Shown one piece after another: positions 34,817 through 43,026 of a stretch of DNA of 64,000 bases. The notes under the pieces were generated by a model. The model saw only the letters and a list, made by a program, of their open reading frames with translations. It ran no database searches and was not told the origin of the DNA. The position numbers and the translations under genes are program-made. The first letter of the stretch is position 1. The number at the start of each line of letters is the position of its first letter. This DNA comes from Citromicrobium bathyomarinum. GTDB lineage: Bacteria; Pseudomonadota; Alphaproteobacteria; Sphingomonadales; Sphingomonadaceae. The stretch spans positions 1,719,501-1,783,500 of the forward strand of contig CP155577.1 in assembly GCA_001306305.2 (NCBI GenBank), given 5' to 3'.

Positions 34817-35318
34817 GGCGGCATTTCCCTATCGTTTCGGTCGCTACCGGCTGGGCGCGGACGGTGTGCTTCGCAAGCCGCAAGGTCCCGCGTCGAGCCC
34901 GACTGTCGCTATCGTCACCTTGCGGCCCCGAGCAGGTGGCGATCGGACGACAGCCACGGTGACCGTGCCGCCGCAGCCATCGCATGATGTGGTCGGGAAG
35001 GTCCGCGAGATCATTGCCAACTCGGCCGAGAGCAATCCCACGCCAGCAACACCGGCTAAGCCAGCGGTGCGCAGCAAGTATGGTCCGGGGGAGCGGAGGC
35101 CCGCGAAGAAGGGCGTTCTGCCCGATATCCCCTTCTACCTGCGCAAGCGCAACATCGATGAGGCGACAGTCTTCCTCAAGCGCCGGGCGATCCTGGTCGA
35201 CGTGGTCGATCGGGACTCTCTGGTGCGGATGTACCGGGTCTTCGGCAAGCGTGACGCACTGCTTGCCGAAGAGGTGATCGAGATCGCCTGCCAGCTAGGA
35301 TTCGAGGTGATCCTGTGA
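34809..35318 (+). CDS. 169-aa phage protein, unknown
   Basis: The N-terminus FPYRFGRYRLGADGVLRKP is followed by a Pro/Ala-rich linker (about residues 75-90) and a C-terminal helical domain (DEATVFLKRRAILVDVVDRDSLVRMYRVFGKRDALLAEEVIEIACQLGFEVI). AAGGGAGA lies 9 nt before the ATG. Function unknown. Confidence 0.55.
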   Translation: MAKAAFPYRFGRYRLGADGVLRKPQGPASSPTVAIVTLRPRAGGDRTTATVTVPPQPSHDVVGKVREIIANSAESNPTPATPAKPAVRSKYGPGERRPAKKGVLPDIPFYLRKRNIDEATVFLKRRAILVDVVDRDSLVRMYRVFGKRDALLAEEVIEIACQLGFEVIL

Positions 35319-35512
35319 GCGGCGCTGCATTCGACACAGTGCGGCAGAGCCTGCGCGAGCGAGGACTGCTCGGCAGCGACAACCGGCTGACAGCTGCGGG
35401 CAACGCCCACGCGGCCGAGCTGATCGAGCAGCTTCGCAGGACCGAAGCGCCCAGCGATCCGGGAGCGCGCCGCGTGCGCTGGAACAATACGATGGCAAAG
35501 CGGGGGCGCTGA
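35315..35512 (+). CDS. 65-aa phage protein, unknown (GTG start)
   Basis: GTG start overlapping the preceding stop (GTGA). Short helical protein (AFDTVRQSLRERGLLGSDNRLTAAGNAHAAELIEQLRR) with winged-helix-like spacing and a basic tail (MAKRGR). Function unknown. Confidence 0.5.
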   Translation: MSGAAFDTVRQSLRERGLLGSDNRLTAAGNAHAAELIEQLRRTEAPSDPGARRVRWNNTMAKRGR

Positions 35513-35514
35513 CC

Positions 35515-35784
35515 ATGGCGATCGATCCCCGCATTCAGGCTGCACTTGACGCTCCGCTTCGCGGACGCCCGAACCTGCCCAAGACGAAAGCCAACCGCGG
35601 CTATGCCTTTCCGCCGGGGACCGGGCCCCAGGGCGAAACCTGCCGGACCTGTCGTCATTCGACACCGCACGACTGCTCGAAGCGTTACTGGAAGTGCGGC
35701 CTAGTCAACTGGACCCGCGGGAGTGCAACAGACATCGTCCTGCGCTCGCCCGCCTGCAGCGGATGGGAGGCGCGCGATGCCTAA
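35515..35784 (+). CDS. Small Cys-rich (putative zinc-binding) phage protein
   Basis: 89 aa. CRTCRH, then HDCSKRYWKC and SPACSGW place five Cys and two His in about 35 residues, likely a zinc-binding fold. Similar small Cys-rich proteins occur in the early region of many tailed phages. It starts 2 nt after the previous gene and overlaps the next by 8 nt. Confidence 0.6.
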   Translation: MAIDPRIQAALDAPLRGRPNLPKTKANRGYAFPPGTGPQGETCRTCRHSTPHDCSKRYWKCGLVNWTRGSATDIVLRSPACSGWEARDA

Positions 35785-36238
35785 AGCCAAGCCGCATCCC
35801 GACCAGGTCGCGTTTGCGTTCGACGCGCCGGAACTGGACGAGCGCGCGGGCGTGCTCGCGGGTCTCGAGCAGGAAATCGCCGAGACGGTCGGCACGATAC
35901 TGGCGAGCACGCCGATGTCGCGCTTCGAAATCGCCGCGCGGATGAGCGAGCTGCTGGGCGAGCCGATCAGCAAGCTGATGCTGGACGCCTATGCGAGCCG
36001 GGCGCGGACTGATCACAAGATGCCGATGTCGCGTTTCTTCGCGCTGGTGCTGGCGACCAAGCGCCACGACCTGTTTGATCCGCTGGTTCGCAGGATTGGA
36101 GCCGGGCTGCTGGTCGGCGACGAAATAAAGACTGCCCGGCTCGGCCAGCTCGATCGCATCATTCAGAACGCGCGCGAGGAGAAGCGCAAGCTCGCCCAGA
36201 CCGCCCCCTTGATCCGGAGCGGAGCTGCCGATGTCTAG
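35777..36238 (+). CDS. 153-aa phage protein preceding the transposase
   Basis: Helical (LDERAGVLAGLEQEIAETVGTILASTPMSRFEIAARMSELLGEPISKLMLDAY, then HKMPMSRFFALVLATKRHDLFDPLVRRIGAGLLVGDEIK). The ISKLMLDAY...KMPMSRFFALV region has HTH-like spacing. It overlaps the transposase gene by 8 nt. Proteins of this kind precede the transposase in several MuA-encoding phages; the role is unknown. Confidence 0.6.
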   Translation: MPKAKPHPDQVAFAFDAPELDERAGVLAGLEQEIAETVGTILASTPMSRFEIAARMSELLGEPISKLMLDAYASRARTDHKMPMSRFFALVLATKRHDLFDPLVRRIGAGLLVGDEIKTARLGQLDRIIQNAREEKRKLAQTAPLIRSGAADV

Positions 36239-38207
36239 TGCCCTTGCCGCCAATGAGAACGTCGAGGCGACCCCGGACCTTGCGCCTGCCGAATGGTTCA
36301 CCGCAGCCGAGCTGGCGCAGCTGGCGCTGCCGGGCCTCGCCGGGGACAAGCGGGCGATCAATCGTCTTGCGGGCGAAGAGGGCTGGGCGACCCGCGTCGA
36401 TCTGGAGCGCAAGCCGCTGGCACGGCCGCGCAAGGGGCGCGGCGGCGGGCTGGAGTTCCATTATCGCCTGCTGCCCGCAGAGGCTCAGCTCGCGCTGGGC
36501 AAGCGCGGGCTGATCCCCGGCCAGATCGCGGCGGAGCCGCAGCAGGATCGCGCCTGGGCGTGGTTCGATCGGCAGACCGAAAAGGTGAAGCGCGAGGCGC
36601 GGCGTCGGCTGGAGATCGTGCAGGAAATTGAAACGCTGGAGCAGGCCGGAATGACCCGGTCGGCGGCGGTGGCAGAGGCTGCGGCCCGCCACGGACAGGG
36701 AGAATCGACCATGTGGAAGTGGCTGACCAATATCGCAGGGCTCGCACTCGAAAACCGGTTGCCTGCGCTTGCCGACGATCGCCGGGGCGGAGGAAAGCCC
36801 AAGGATATCGACCCCGAGCTGTGGACGCTGTTCAAGAGCGATTACCTGCGGCCGAGCGCACCGCCGCTGAGCAGCTCCTATCGCCGGGTGTCGGCGATCG
36901 CCGCCGAGCGCGGCCTGCCGATGGCGTCCGAGCGGACGTTCCGGCGCAAGCTCAAGGCGGAGGTCGACCCCCAGATCGTGATCCTGCAGCGCGAGGGGCG
37001 CGAGGCTTTGCGCCAGTCGCTGCCCGCGCAGCGGCGCACGGTTTCTCACCTCCACGCGCTGGAACACGTCAATATCGACGGGCACACCTTCAACGTCTTC
37101 GTCCGCACCGCCGAGGGCAAGGTGGTTCGCCCGGTGATGGTGGCGATTCAGGACCTCTACAGCCGCAAGATCGTCGCGTGGCGGATGGGCGAGGTCGAGA
37201 GCGCCGCTCTGGTAAGGCTGGCCTTCGCCGACCTGTTCCAGAAGTGGGGCATCCCCAAGGCCTGCACGCTCGACAATGGCCGCGGCTTCGCGAGCAAGTG
37301 GATCACCGGCGGGTCGAAGTCCCGCTTCCGCTTCAAGATCCGCGAGGAGGAGCCGACCGGCCTGCTGACCGAGCTGGGCATCGCGATCCACTGGACGCTG
37401 CCCTATCGCGGCCAGTCGAAGCCGATCGAGCGTGCCTTCGGCGACCTCAACGGCACGATCGCACAGCACCCGCTGTGCGAGGGCGCCTATACCGGGCGCA
37501 ACCCGTTCGAGAAGCCGGAGAACTACGGCACCCACGCGGTGGCCTGGGACGAGTTCGAGGCGCTGGTCGCGGAAGGTATCGCCCAGCACAACGCGCGCAA
37601 GGGGCGGCGGACCGAGACGGCCAAGGGCCGCAGCTTCGACGAGGTGTTTGCCGAAAGCTACGCGACCGCGCCGATCGGCAAGGCGACCGAAGAGCACCTG
37701 CGGATGGCGCTGCTCGCGGCCGACCAGAAGCGCATCCAGAACGACGGCGTGATCCATCTCTACGGCAACCGCTACTATTCGCAGGAGATCGGACGCCATG
37801 CGGGCGAGCGGGTTTCCGTGCGGTTCGATCCCGACAACCTGCACGGCGACATCCACGTCTACGCGCAGAGCGGCGGCTACCTCGGCAAGGCGGAGATGAT
37901 CGCCGACACGGGATACACCACCGCAGAAGCCGCAAAGAGCATCGAGAAACAGCGTGCGGCGAACCGCAAGGCGGTGCGCGCGGCGAAGGAGGCCGAAGGG
38001 CTGATCGATGCGCAGGAGCTGGCGCAGCGGCAGGCGCGGCCGATCGAACCCGAAGTCCCCGAGCTGAGTGTCATCCGCCCGATGCCGCCGCGCAAGGGCG
38101 TGGCGGTGGCCGCGCAGGCGCAGGCGATGCCGGATTCAAGACAGGACGAGGAACGCGAGCGCAGCATCTTCACGGCGCTGAGCGTGGTGACCGGCGGCAA
38201 GAAATAA
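36231..38207 (+). CDS. Mu-type DDE transposase
   Basis: 658 aa MuA homologue. An N-terminal winged DNA-binding domain (WFTAAELAQLALPGLAGDKRAINRLAGEEGW) matches the Mu end/enhancer-binding region. The RNase H-like core has D283 (VNIDGH), D348 (TLDNGRG) and E400 (PIERAFGD), a complete DDE triad. A beta-barrel domain (VIHLYGNRYYSQEIGRHAGERVSVRFDPDN) and a C-terminal tail for MuB contact follow. Integration and replicative transposition should therefore be possible. Confidence 0.95.
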   Translation: MSSALAANENVEATPDLAPAEWFTAAELAQLALPGLAGDKRAINRLAGEEGWATRVDLERKPLARPRKGRGGGLEFHYRLLPAEAQLALGKRGLIPGQIAAEPQQDRAWAWFDRQTEKVKREARRRLEIVQEIETLEQAGMTRSAAVAEAAARHGQGESTMWKWLTNIAGLALENRLPALADDRRGGGKPKDIDPELWTLFKSDYLRPSAPPLSSSYRRVSAIAAERGLPMASERTFRRKLKAEVDPQIVILQREGREALRQSLPAQRRTVSHLHALEHVNIDGHTFNVFVRTAEGKVVRPVMVAIQDLYSRKIVAWRMGEVESAALVRLAFADLFQKWGIPKACTLDNGRGFASKWITGGSKSRFRFKIREEEPTGLLTELGIAIHWTLPYRGQSKPIERAFGDLNGTIAQHPLCEGAYTGRNPFEKPENYGTHAVAWDEFEALVAEGIAQHNARKGRRTETAKGRSFDEVFAESYATAPIGKATEEHLRMALLAADQKRIQNDGVIHLYGNRYYSQEIGRHAGERVSVRFDPDNLHGDIHVYAQSGGYLGKAEMIADTGYTTAEAAKSIEKQRAANRKAVRAAKEAEGLIDAQELAQRQARPIEPEVPELSVIRPMPPRKGVAVAAQAQAMPDSRQDEERERSIFTALSVVTGGKK

Positions 38208-38277
38208 GCGGCGCGCGACGGTGCGGTGAGAGGCCCGCCGCGCGCCATGTCCACCAAGGAACAGGAGTGAAAATACC

Positions 38278-39297
38278 ATGGCAACGCAGATTGAACAGCC
38301 CGCAGCAGACGAGAAGGCCTGGAAAGAGACGGTCGATGGGCAAGAGGCATGGGCGCGCGAGGTGGAGAAAGAGCGCCAGTGGCTGATCGCCCACAAGACC
38401 GAGCTGGGTTGCAGCTGGCCGGCGATGGCATCCCGGCTCGATGCCAAAATAAAGCATAGCACGCTCAGCGTGTGGATCGGCGGCAAGTACCAGGGCCCCG
38501 ACGACCGCTTCGTGGAGGCGATCCGCAGGTATCGCCATTCGCTGACCTCGCGTGCCAGGATCGAAGTCAACCTGCCGACCGCGCCGCATTTCTACGAGAC
38601 CGAAGTGAGCAAGCGGCTGACCGCGATGCTCGAATGGGCGAAGCGCGGGCGGATTGTCTACGCGGCGCTGGGGGCGGGGCTGGGCAAGACGCGGACCGGC
38701 AAGCGGTTTCAGGAGCTGAACAGCAACGTCTTCGTGATCGCGGTCGCGCCATCCTGTTCGGGGATCAACAGCCTGCAGAAAGAGGTGCTCGACGCCTTCG
38801 GGATCAAGGTCCAGACCGGTACCAGCCAGATCCTCTCGCGCCGGATCGTCGACTTCATCGACGGCGCGCCCGACTGCCTCTTGCTGTTCGACGAGGCGCA
38901 GCACCTGACCCCCAAGGCGATCGAGGAGATCCGCAGCTGGCACGACAAGACCGGAGTGGGCATCGCGCTGTTCGGTAACGAGCAGGTGCAGCAGACGCTC
39001 GATGGCGGGGCGCGGTCTGCCGCGTTCGCGCAGATCTTCAGCCGGGTGGCGATGTCGCTCACCCGATCGAAGCCGTTCGATGCCGACATCGAGGCGATGC
39101 TCGACGGGTGGAGCATCGATGACGATGACGTCCGCAAGGAGGTGACGCGGATTGCGAAGCTGCCCGGCGCACTGCGCGGGGCGACCCACGTCCTCGAGGT
39201 CGCGCACATGCTGGCGCTGGTCGACGAAACCGCGCTGACCCTGCGCCATGTGCAGGACGCCTGGGCGCAGCTGTCCAAGCGGAGGGAACAGCCGTGA
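38278..39297 (+). CDS. MuB-like AAA+ target-selection ATPase
   Basis: 339 aa. An N-terminal helix-turn-helix segment (MASRLDAKIKHSTLSVWIGGKYQG) is followed by the ATPase. Walker A is GAGLGKTRTG with K137, and Walker B is LLLFDEAQHL. MuB binds target DNA, stimulates transposase and confers target immunity. AACAGGAG lies upstream of the ATG. The 70-bp gap after the transposase shows no other feature. Confidence 0.9.
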   Translation: MATQIEQPAADEKAWKETVDGQEAWAREVEKERQWLIAHKTELGCSWPAMASRLDAKIKHSTLSVWIGGKYQGPDDRFVEAIRRYRHSLTSRARIEVNLPTAPHFYETEVSKRLTAMLEWAKRGRIVYAALGAGLGKTRTGKRFQELNSNVFVIAVAPSCSGINSLQKEVLDAFGIKVQTGTSQILSRRIVDFIDGAPDCLLLFDEAQHLTPKAIEEIRSWHDKTGVGIALFGNEQVQQTLDGGARSAAFAQIFSRVAMSLTRSKPFDADIEAMLDGWSIDDDDVRKEVTRIAKLPGALRGATHVLEVAHMLALVDETALTLRHVQDAWAQLSKRREQP

Positions 39298-39443
39298 TCG
39301 GCGCGGTGCGAGAGCTGGTCATCGCCTTCAACGCGGCGATGGGGCCGGGCGCGGCTCGGCGGGAGGCGCTGATCGTCCTCCCCTCGCTCGCGGCGCTGTT
39401 CGCGATCCTGCTGCTGGTCGCGATCGCGGGCGGAGAGGGCTGA
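39294..39443 (+). CDS. 49-aa single-pass membrane peptide
   Basis: GTG start overlapping the MuB stop (GTGA). A helix with MGPGAARREAL precedes one transmembrane segment (LPSLAALFAILLLVAIA). The end overlaps the next start (TGATG). Function unknown. Confidence 0.5.
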   Translation: MIGAVRELVIAFNAAMGPGAARREALIVLPSLAALFAILLLVAIAGGEG

Positions 39444-39766
39444 TGTCGGTGCGCAATCCGTTCATCGTCACCGCGATCGAGTTCGTGGAGCGCGAGACCG
39501 GCCTGACCCGCTTCGACCTCTTTTCGAAGCGGCGGACTGCCGACGTCGTGTGGGCGCGCACGCTGCTCGTCTGGCTGCTGCGCGAGCACCGGCCGGGATC
39601 GATGAGCTATCCGAAAATCGCGAGCCTGCTCAACGGCCGCGACCACGCCACCATCATCCACGCCCACAAGGTCACCGCGCCGAGGCTGCGCGAGGCAGAC
39701 CCTTCGTTCGACGAAGCCTGCGCCAAGTTCGTCGCGCAGATCGAGCAGGAAAGGGAAGCAGCATGA
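39443..39766 (+). CDS. DnaA domain IV-like DNA-binding protein
   Basis: 107 aa. Residues 54-77 (MSYPKIASLLNGRDHATIIHAHK) reproduce the DnaA-box recognition signature of the DnaA C-terminal domain (the GRDHxTxxHA helix-turn-helix). No AAA+ domain is present, so it is a free-standing DnaA domain IV. It could bind DnaA boxes in host or phage DNA. It lies between the transposition genes and gemA. The start is fixed by the TGATG overlap. Confidence 0.82.
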   Translation: MSVRNPFIVTAIEFVERETGLTRFDLFSKRRTADVVWARTLLVWLLREHRPGSMSYPKIASLLNGRDHATIIHAHKVTAPRLREADPSFDEACAKFVAQIEQEREAA

Positions 39767-40446
39767 ACGCCGCAACCGCTCGCGAACCCGCGATCAGCTC
39801 GCACCGCCGATCGATGATCGCGAAGATCCACGTCGCGCGAACGCAGCTACAGATGGAGGAGGACGATTATCGCCAGATCGTGTTCGATGCCTCGGGCAAG
39901 ACCAGCTCGGCAGACTGCTCGGACGCGCAGCTCGAGGCGGTCATCGATGCGCTGAAGAAGCGCGGGTTCAAGCCGCTGCCGAAGAAGGGTGGCCAGCGCG
40001 TCGCGCAGCATCCCGTGGCGCGCAAGGCGAGGGCGCTTTGGATCTCGCTCTACCAGCTGGGTGCGGTGCGCAACCAGGGCGAAGCCGCTCTCGAATCCTT
40101 CGCCAAGCGCCAGCTCGGCTGCGAGCGGCTCGACTGGGCGCGCCAGTCGGACGGCTATCGCCTGATCGAGGCGCTGAAGAACATGGCCGAGCGTGAGGGC
40201 TGGGCCCAGCGCGGACCGAAGGGCGAGAAGCTGGCCGTGCGCCAGTTGCAGAAGGGCCTGTGCGAGGCGATTCTCGCCAAGCTGAAGGCGAAGGGCCTCG
40301 CCGGGGCGAACTGGTCGCTGGATGTCGCCGCTTACCGCCTGCTGGGCGAAGAGGTCGACACGCTGCTCGCCACCTCACCCGAAACCTACGCCACGCTCGC
40401 CGCCCAGCTGGGCCGGGTGCTGCGCGGGGAAGGTGGCACGCGATGA
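39763..40446 (+). CDS. GemA / Mu gp16-like regulatory protein
   Basis: 227 aa. The core RSMIAKIHVARTQLQMEEDDYRQIVFDASGKTSSADCSDAQLEAVIDALKKRGFK is the gp16/GemA signature, and the C-terminal half carries ALWISLYQLGAVRN...WARQSDGYRLIEALKNMAEREGW. In Mu, GemA modulates host gene expression and DNA supercoiling. ATGA overlaps on both sides. Confidence 0.9.
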   Translation: MNAATAREPAISSHRRSMIAKIHVARTQLQMEEDDYRQIVFDASGKTSSADCSDAQLEAVIDALKKRGFKPLPKKGGQRVAQHPVARKARALWISLYQLGAVRNQGEAALESFAKRQLGCERLDWARQSDGYRLIEALKNMAEREGWAQRGPKGEKLAVRQLQKGLCEAILAKLKAKGLAGANWSLDVAAYRLLGEEVDTLLATSPETYATLAAQLGRVLRGEGGTR

Positions 40447-40793
40447 GCCGCAGCCCGCTGCCCAGCCAGGAGCAGAAAAGCGTGGTCCGGATAATAGGGC
40501 TCGCCCCGCTGGCGCGCGCCTATGCGAGCCAGCCCCGCGACCTGCTCAGCTATCACTACCCGACATGGGCGAAGCGGCTTCGTGTGGCGGAGCTGGAGGT
40601 GATCAGAAACCTGCGCGCCAAGGGTGTGACGATCGAGCAGCTGGAGGAGGGGGCGGTGCTCGTCGCCTTCGCCGGCATCCGCACGACGTCGCGTCTGGGG
40701 CTGCGCAAGGCCCTCAAGAACTGGTCGGAAAAGGCGGAGGGAAGGCGCGTCGACGGCTTCTATCGCGCCGCAGGACAAGGACACAAGACATGA
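40443..40793 (+). CDS. 116-aa phage protein, unknown
   Basis: LLSYHYPTWAKRLRVAELEVIRNLRAKGVTIEQLEEGAVLVAFAGIRTTSRLGLRKALKNW suggests a helical DNA-associated protein. It is flanked by ATGA overlaps. No family recognised. Confidence 0.55.
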   Translation: MSRSPLPSQEQKSVVRIIGLAPLARAYASQPRDLLSYHYPTWAKRLRVAELEVIRNLRAKGVTIEQLEEGAVLVAFAGIRTTSRLGLRKALKNWSEKAEGRRVDGFYRAAGQGHKT

Positions 40794-41014
40794 GCAGAGC
40801 ACTGGTTGTCGTGGAGCGCGATCGCGCGCCGACCCTGGCCGACCGCATTCAGCGCGGGGCGCGCGGCTATGCCGCCAGCTACCTGCCGGGCGAGCTCAAC
40901 CGTTGCCCGAGCTGCGGCTGCAAGCAATGGCATGTCGGGCGGGTCACCGCCACTTGCTCGCGCTGCGATCTGCCGCTGGCGATCGCTGGCGACGGACGCG
41001 AGGGGACGAGCTGA
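40790..41014 (+). CDS. Zinc-ribbon phage protein
   Basis: 74 aa. CPSCG-x(15)-CSRC (NRCPSCGCKQWHVGRVTATCSRCDLPL) forms a likely zinc ribbon. The N-terminus is basic and helical. It overlaps both neighbours (ATGA, TGATG). Confidence 0.6.
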   Translation: MSRALVVVERDRAPTLADRIQRGARGYAASYLPGELNRCPSCGCKQWHVGRVTATCSRCDLPLAIAGDGREGTS

Positions 41015-41280
41015 TGGGCACGCTGCGGGTCTCCGATCACGCGCTGCTGCGCTTCCTCGACCGGTCGGCCGGTATCCCGGTCGAGCAGCTGCGCGAAAGT
41101 CTCGCCCGATCGCTCGACAAGGCGCATGATGCCGCGGTCGAGATCGGCGCGCGCGACTATTTCATCGCGGCGACAGACGGCCCGTTCCTCGTGCGCAATG
41201 GCGTGGTGGTGACCGTGCTGGAGGACGAGAAACCGGGCACGACGCTGCGCCGACTGCGGCGCATGGCGAATGAGCGATAG
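41014..41280 (+). CDS. 88-aa phage protein, unknown
   Basis: Starts LRVSDHALLRFLDRSAGIPVEQLRESLARSLDKAHDAAV, then a beta hairpin (GPFLVRNGVVVTVLEDEKPG). The HALLRFLDR opening recalls small RelE/BrnT-like phage proteins, without certainty. It overlaps the Mor-like gene by 11 nt. Confidence 0.55.
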   Translation: MGTLRVSDHALLRFLDRSAGIPVEQLRESLARSLDKAHDAAVEIGARDYFIAATDGPFLVRNGVVVTVLEDEKPGTTLRRLRRMANER

Positions 41281-41629
41281 GCTCACCCCCACACTGATCG
41301 CCCTGATCGGCGAAGACGGCCTGATTGCGCTGGCGGAGGCGTTCGGCGGGCGGCGGCTCTATGTGCCCGAGAAGCTCGACCCCGATCATGCTATAACTAG
41401 GGCGATCGGCGAGGAGCGCGCGGCCAAGCTCAATCGGCTCTACTCGTTCGCCTATATTCGCGTCCCCATTGCGCGAGAGCTGCGCGCCGTGCATTACCGC
41501 AAACGCGGCCTCTCCAATGGAGAGATCGCGACGAAGCTGGGGATCGTCGAACCTTCGGTCGACAAGATTTTCGCCCGCATGGCGAAGCCCCCGGTCAAGG
41601 GCAGCGCGCAGCTCTCCCTCGATATCTAG
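41270..41629 (+). CDS. Mor/C-family transcription activator
   Basis: 119 aa. FGGRRLYVPEKLDPDH aligns with the Mor GGGQVYIPRG dimerisation strand, and the C-terminal LSNGEIATKLGIVEPSVDKIFARM is the helix-turn-helix. In Mu, Mor activates the middle promoter by binding a dyad just upstream of the -35 region. It is the last early gene. The late/lysis block starts 61 nt downstream, across a 22-bp palindrome that is a natural candidate binding site. Confidence 0.85.
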   Translation: MSDRLTPTLIALIGEDGLIALAEAFGGRRLYVPEKLDPDHAITRAIGEERAAKLNRLYSFAYIRVPIARELRAVHYRKRGLSNGEIATKLGIVEPSVDKIFARMAKPPVKGSAQLSLDI

Positions 41630-41633
41630 CAGC

Positions 41634-41655
41634 CATGCCCGCCTTGGCGGGCATG
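41634..41655. promoter_or_regulatory. 22-bp palindrome before the lysis/late block
   Basis: CATGCCCGCC-TT-GGCGGGCATG, with perfect 10-bp arms. It ends 34 nt before the endolysin ATG. The same palindrome occurs before the protease gene with the same 34-nt spacing. No T-run follows, so it is not a good terminator; an activator (Mor) site is favoured. Confidence 0.65.
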
Positions 41656-41689
41656 CTCTCCAAGCCCGGCAGACCATAGAGCTGTCGGC

Positions 41690-42337
41690 ATGGCCACCGA
41701 AGACATCGACCCCAACAAGCCAATCGTGGTGAAGGCATTCACCGACCGATACCTGCGCGCCTTCGCCCACCTTCTCGGGATCGAAGGCGGCTACGTGAAC
41801 GACAAGGTCGATCGCGGCGGCGCGACCAAATACGGCATTTCGCTGCGGTTCCTCGCGACCGAAGGCAAGATCGATGATGATGGCGATGGTTTCGCTGACT
41901 TCGATCTCGACATGGACGGCGACATCGACGGGGCGGACATCCGCGCCTTGACGATCCTCGACGCGAAGATCCTCTACAAGGAATGCTTCTGGAACCGGCT
42001 CGACTGCGGGAGCTTTCCGGAGCCGATCGGCGAGATGCTGTTCGATCAGGCTGTCAATGGCGGGCTGAAGGCCGCGGCGAAGCTCCTCCAGCGCGCGATC
42101 AACTCGATCACGCGCGAAAAGCGCTTCCGCACGATCCCGCTGAAGGTCGATGGAATTCTTGGTGAGAAGACCCGCCTGCGCTTGGGCGAATACCTCGACA
42201 GGTTCGGCGAGGACGCGATCATCGAGGCCTACCGCCAAGAGGTAAAGGATCGCTACTACGCGATCGTCCGCGCCAACCCGAGCCAAGGCAGGTTCCTTCG
42301 CGGCTGGCTCAACCGGGCCGATCGGCTCGGCCGATGA
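41690..42337 (+). CDS. GH108-type endolysin (N-acetylmuramidase) with Ca-binding loops
   Basis: 215 aa. The GH108 signature IEGGYVNDKVDRGGATKYGIS contains catalytic Glu32. The C-terminal half (VDGILGEKTRLRLGEYLD... FLRGWLNRAD) is the PG_binding_3 region. Between them (about residues 62-84), DDDGDGFADFD and DMDGDIDGADI are two adjacent DxDxD dockerin/EF-hand-like loops, so Ca2+ may stabilise the enzyme. No signal peptide is seen, so it needs the holin. No Shine-Dalgarno is visible, so near-leaderless translation is possible. Confidence 0.88.
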   Translation: MATEDIDPNKPIVVKAFTDRYLRAFAHLLGIEGGYVNDKVDRGGATKYGISLRFLATEGKIDDDGDGFADFDLDMDGDIDGADIRALTILDAKILYKECFWNRLDCGSFPEPIGEMLFDQAVNGGLKAAAKLLQRAINSITREKRFRTIPLKVDGILGEKTRLRLGEYLDRFGEDAIIEAYRQEVKDRYYAIVRANPSQGRFLRGWLNRADRLGR

Positions 42338-43026
42338 ACGCACTCCCATTCCTCAACGCCCTCTTAGGCGTCGGTAAGTGGCTGCTCAGCGGCCTCTGGA
42401 AACTGCTCGGCAAGCTGTTCGACTGGCTGCTCGCAGACTTTCGCCATGTGGTGATCGCGGTGTTCGGTGCGCTGTGGCTCTGGGGCCTCCTGATCACCGT
42501 CCCCGGCCTGCGCACCGATGTCGCGACCCAGACAGCCCGTGCCGATCGCGAGGCCATGCTTGCGGAGACGTGGCGCGTCTCCGCCGAGGATTGGGAGCGT
42601 GGCTACACCGAATTCGTCCAGCTGGTGATGGCCGCGCAGATCGACGCCGCTGAAGCCGACCGCGCCAATATCGCGCGGGTCGAGGCCGAGTTTGCCGCCA
42701 TCAATGAAAGGACCGCCGATGATTACGAAGCCCGCCTTGCTGGCAGCGCTGCTGCTGCTGAACGCCTGCGCGACCGCCTCGCCCGAGCCGAAGCCGACTC
42801 TGCCCTCGCGGGTGGAAGTCTCGGCGGTGACGCGGGAGAGCCCGTCGATCTCACCGCCCGATGCCAGGCTTTTGGAGCCGCCGACTGTGACGGACTTCTA
42901 CAGCAGCTTCCGTGGGTCCTCGCCGAAGCCCAGGCCAACACCGACAAGCTCGTCCCCCTCCAGCAGTGGGTCGCCAGCTCCGCGCTGATCGACTTCTCCG
43001 GCAACGCGGAGGAACCTGCGCAGTGA
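42334..43026 (+). CDS. Rz-like inner-membrane spanin
   Basis: 230 aa. An amphipathic N-terminus (LGVGKWLLSGLWKLLGKLFDWLL) precedes one transmembrane helix (VVIAVFGALWLWGLLIT) and a long Ala/Glu/Arg coiled-coil periplasmic domain (AEADRANIARVEAEFAAINERTADDYEARL). This is the i-spanin architecture. A separate lipoprotein gene (Rz1) is nested in another frame inside it. ATGA overlap with the endolysin. Confidence 0.78.
   Translation: MNALPFLNALLGVGKWLLSGLWKLLGKLFDWLLADFRHVVIAVFGALWLWGLLITVPGLRTDVATQTARADREAMLAETWRVSAEDWERGYTEFVQLVMAAQIDAAEADRANIARVEAEFAAINERTADDYEARLAGSAAAAERLRDRLARAEADSALAGGSLGGDAGEPVDLTARCQAFGAADCDGLLQQLPWVLAEAQANTDKLVPLQQWVASSALIDFSGNAEEPAQ
42719..42988 (+). CDS. Rz1-like outer-membrane spanin lipoprotein, nested in Rz
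   Basis: 89 aa in a different frame, wholly inside the Rz gene. A signal peptide with lipobox (ALLLLNAC, Cys17) precedes a Pro/Ser-rich mature part (SPEPKPTLPS... SSPKPRPTPTSSSP), the hallmark of o-spanins. GAAAGGA lies 7 nt before the ATG. Rz and Rz1 together span the periplasm and fuse inner and outer membranes at lysis. Confidence 0.85.
   Translation: MITKPALLAALLLLNACATASPEPKPTLPSRVEVSAVTRESPSISPPDARLLEPPTVTDFYSSFRGSSPKPRPTPTSSSPSSSGSPAPR

Noticed and set aside
36159-37856. 565-codon open frame on the minus strand
   Set aside because: Antisense to the DDE transposase; no protein-family character.
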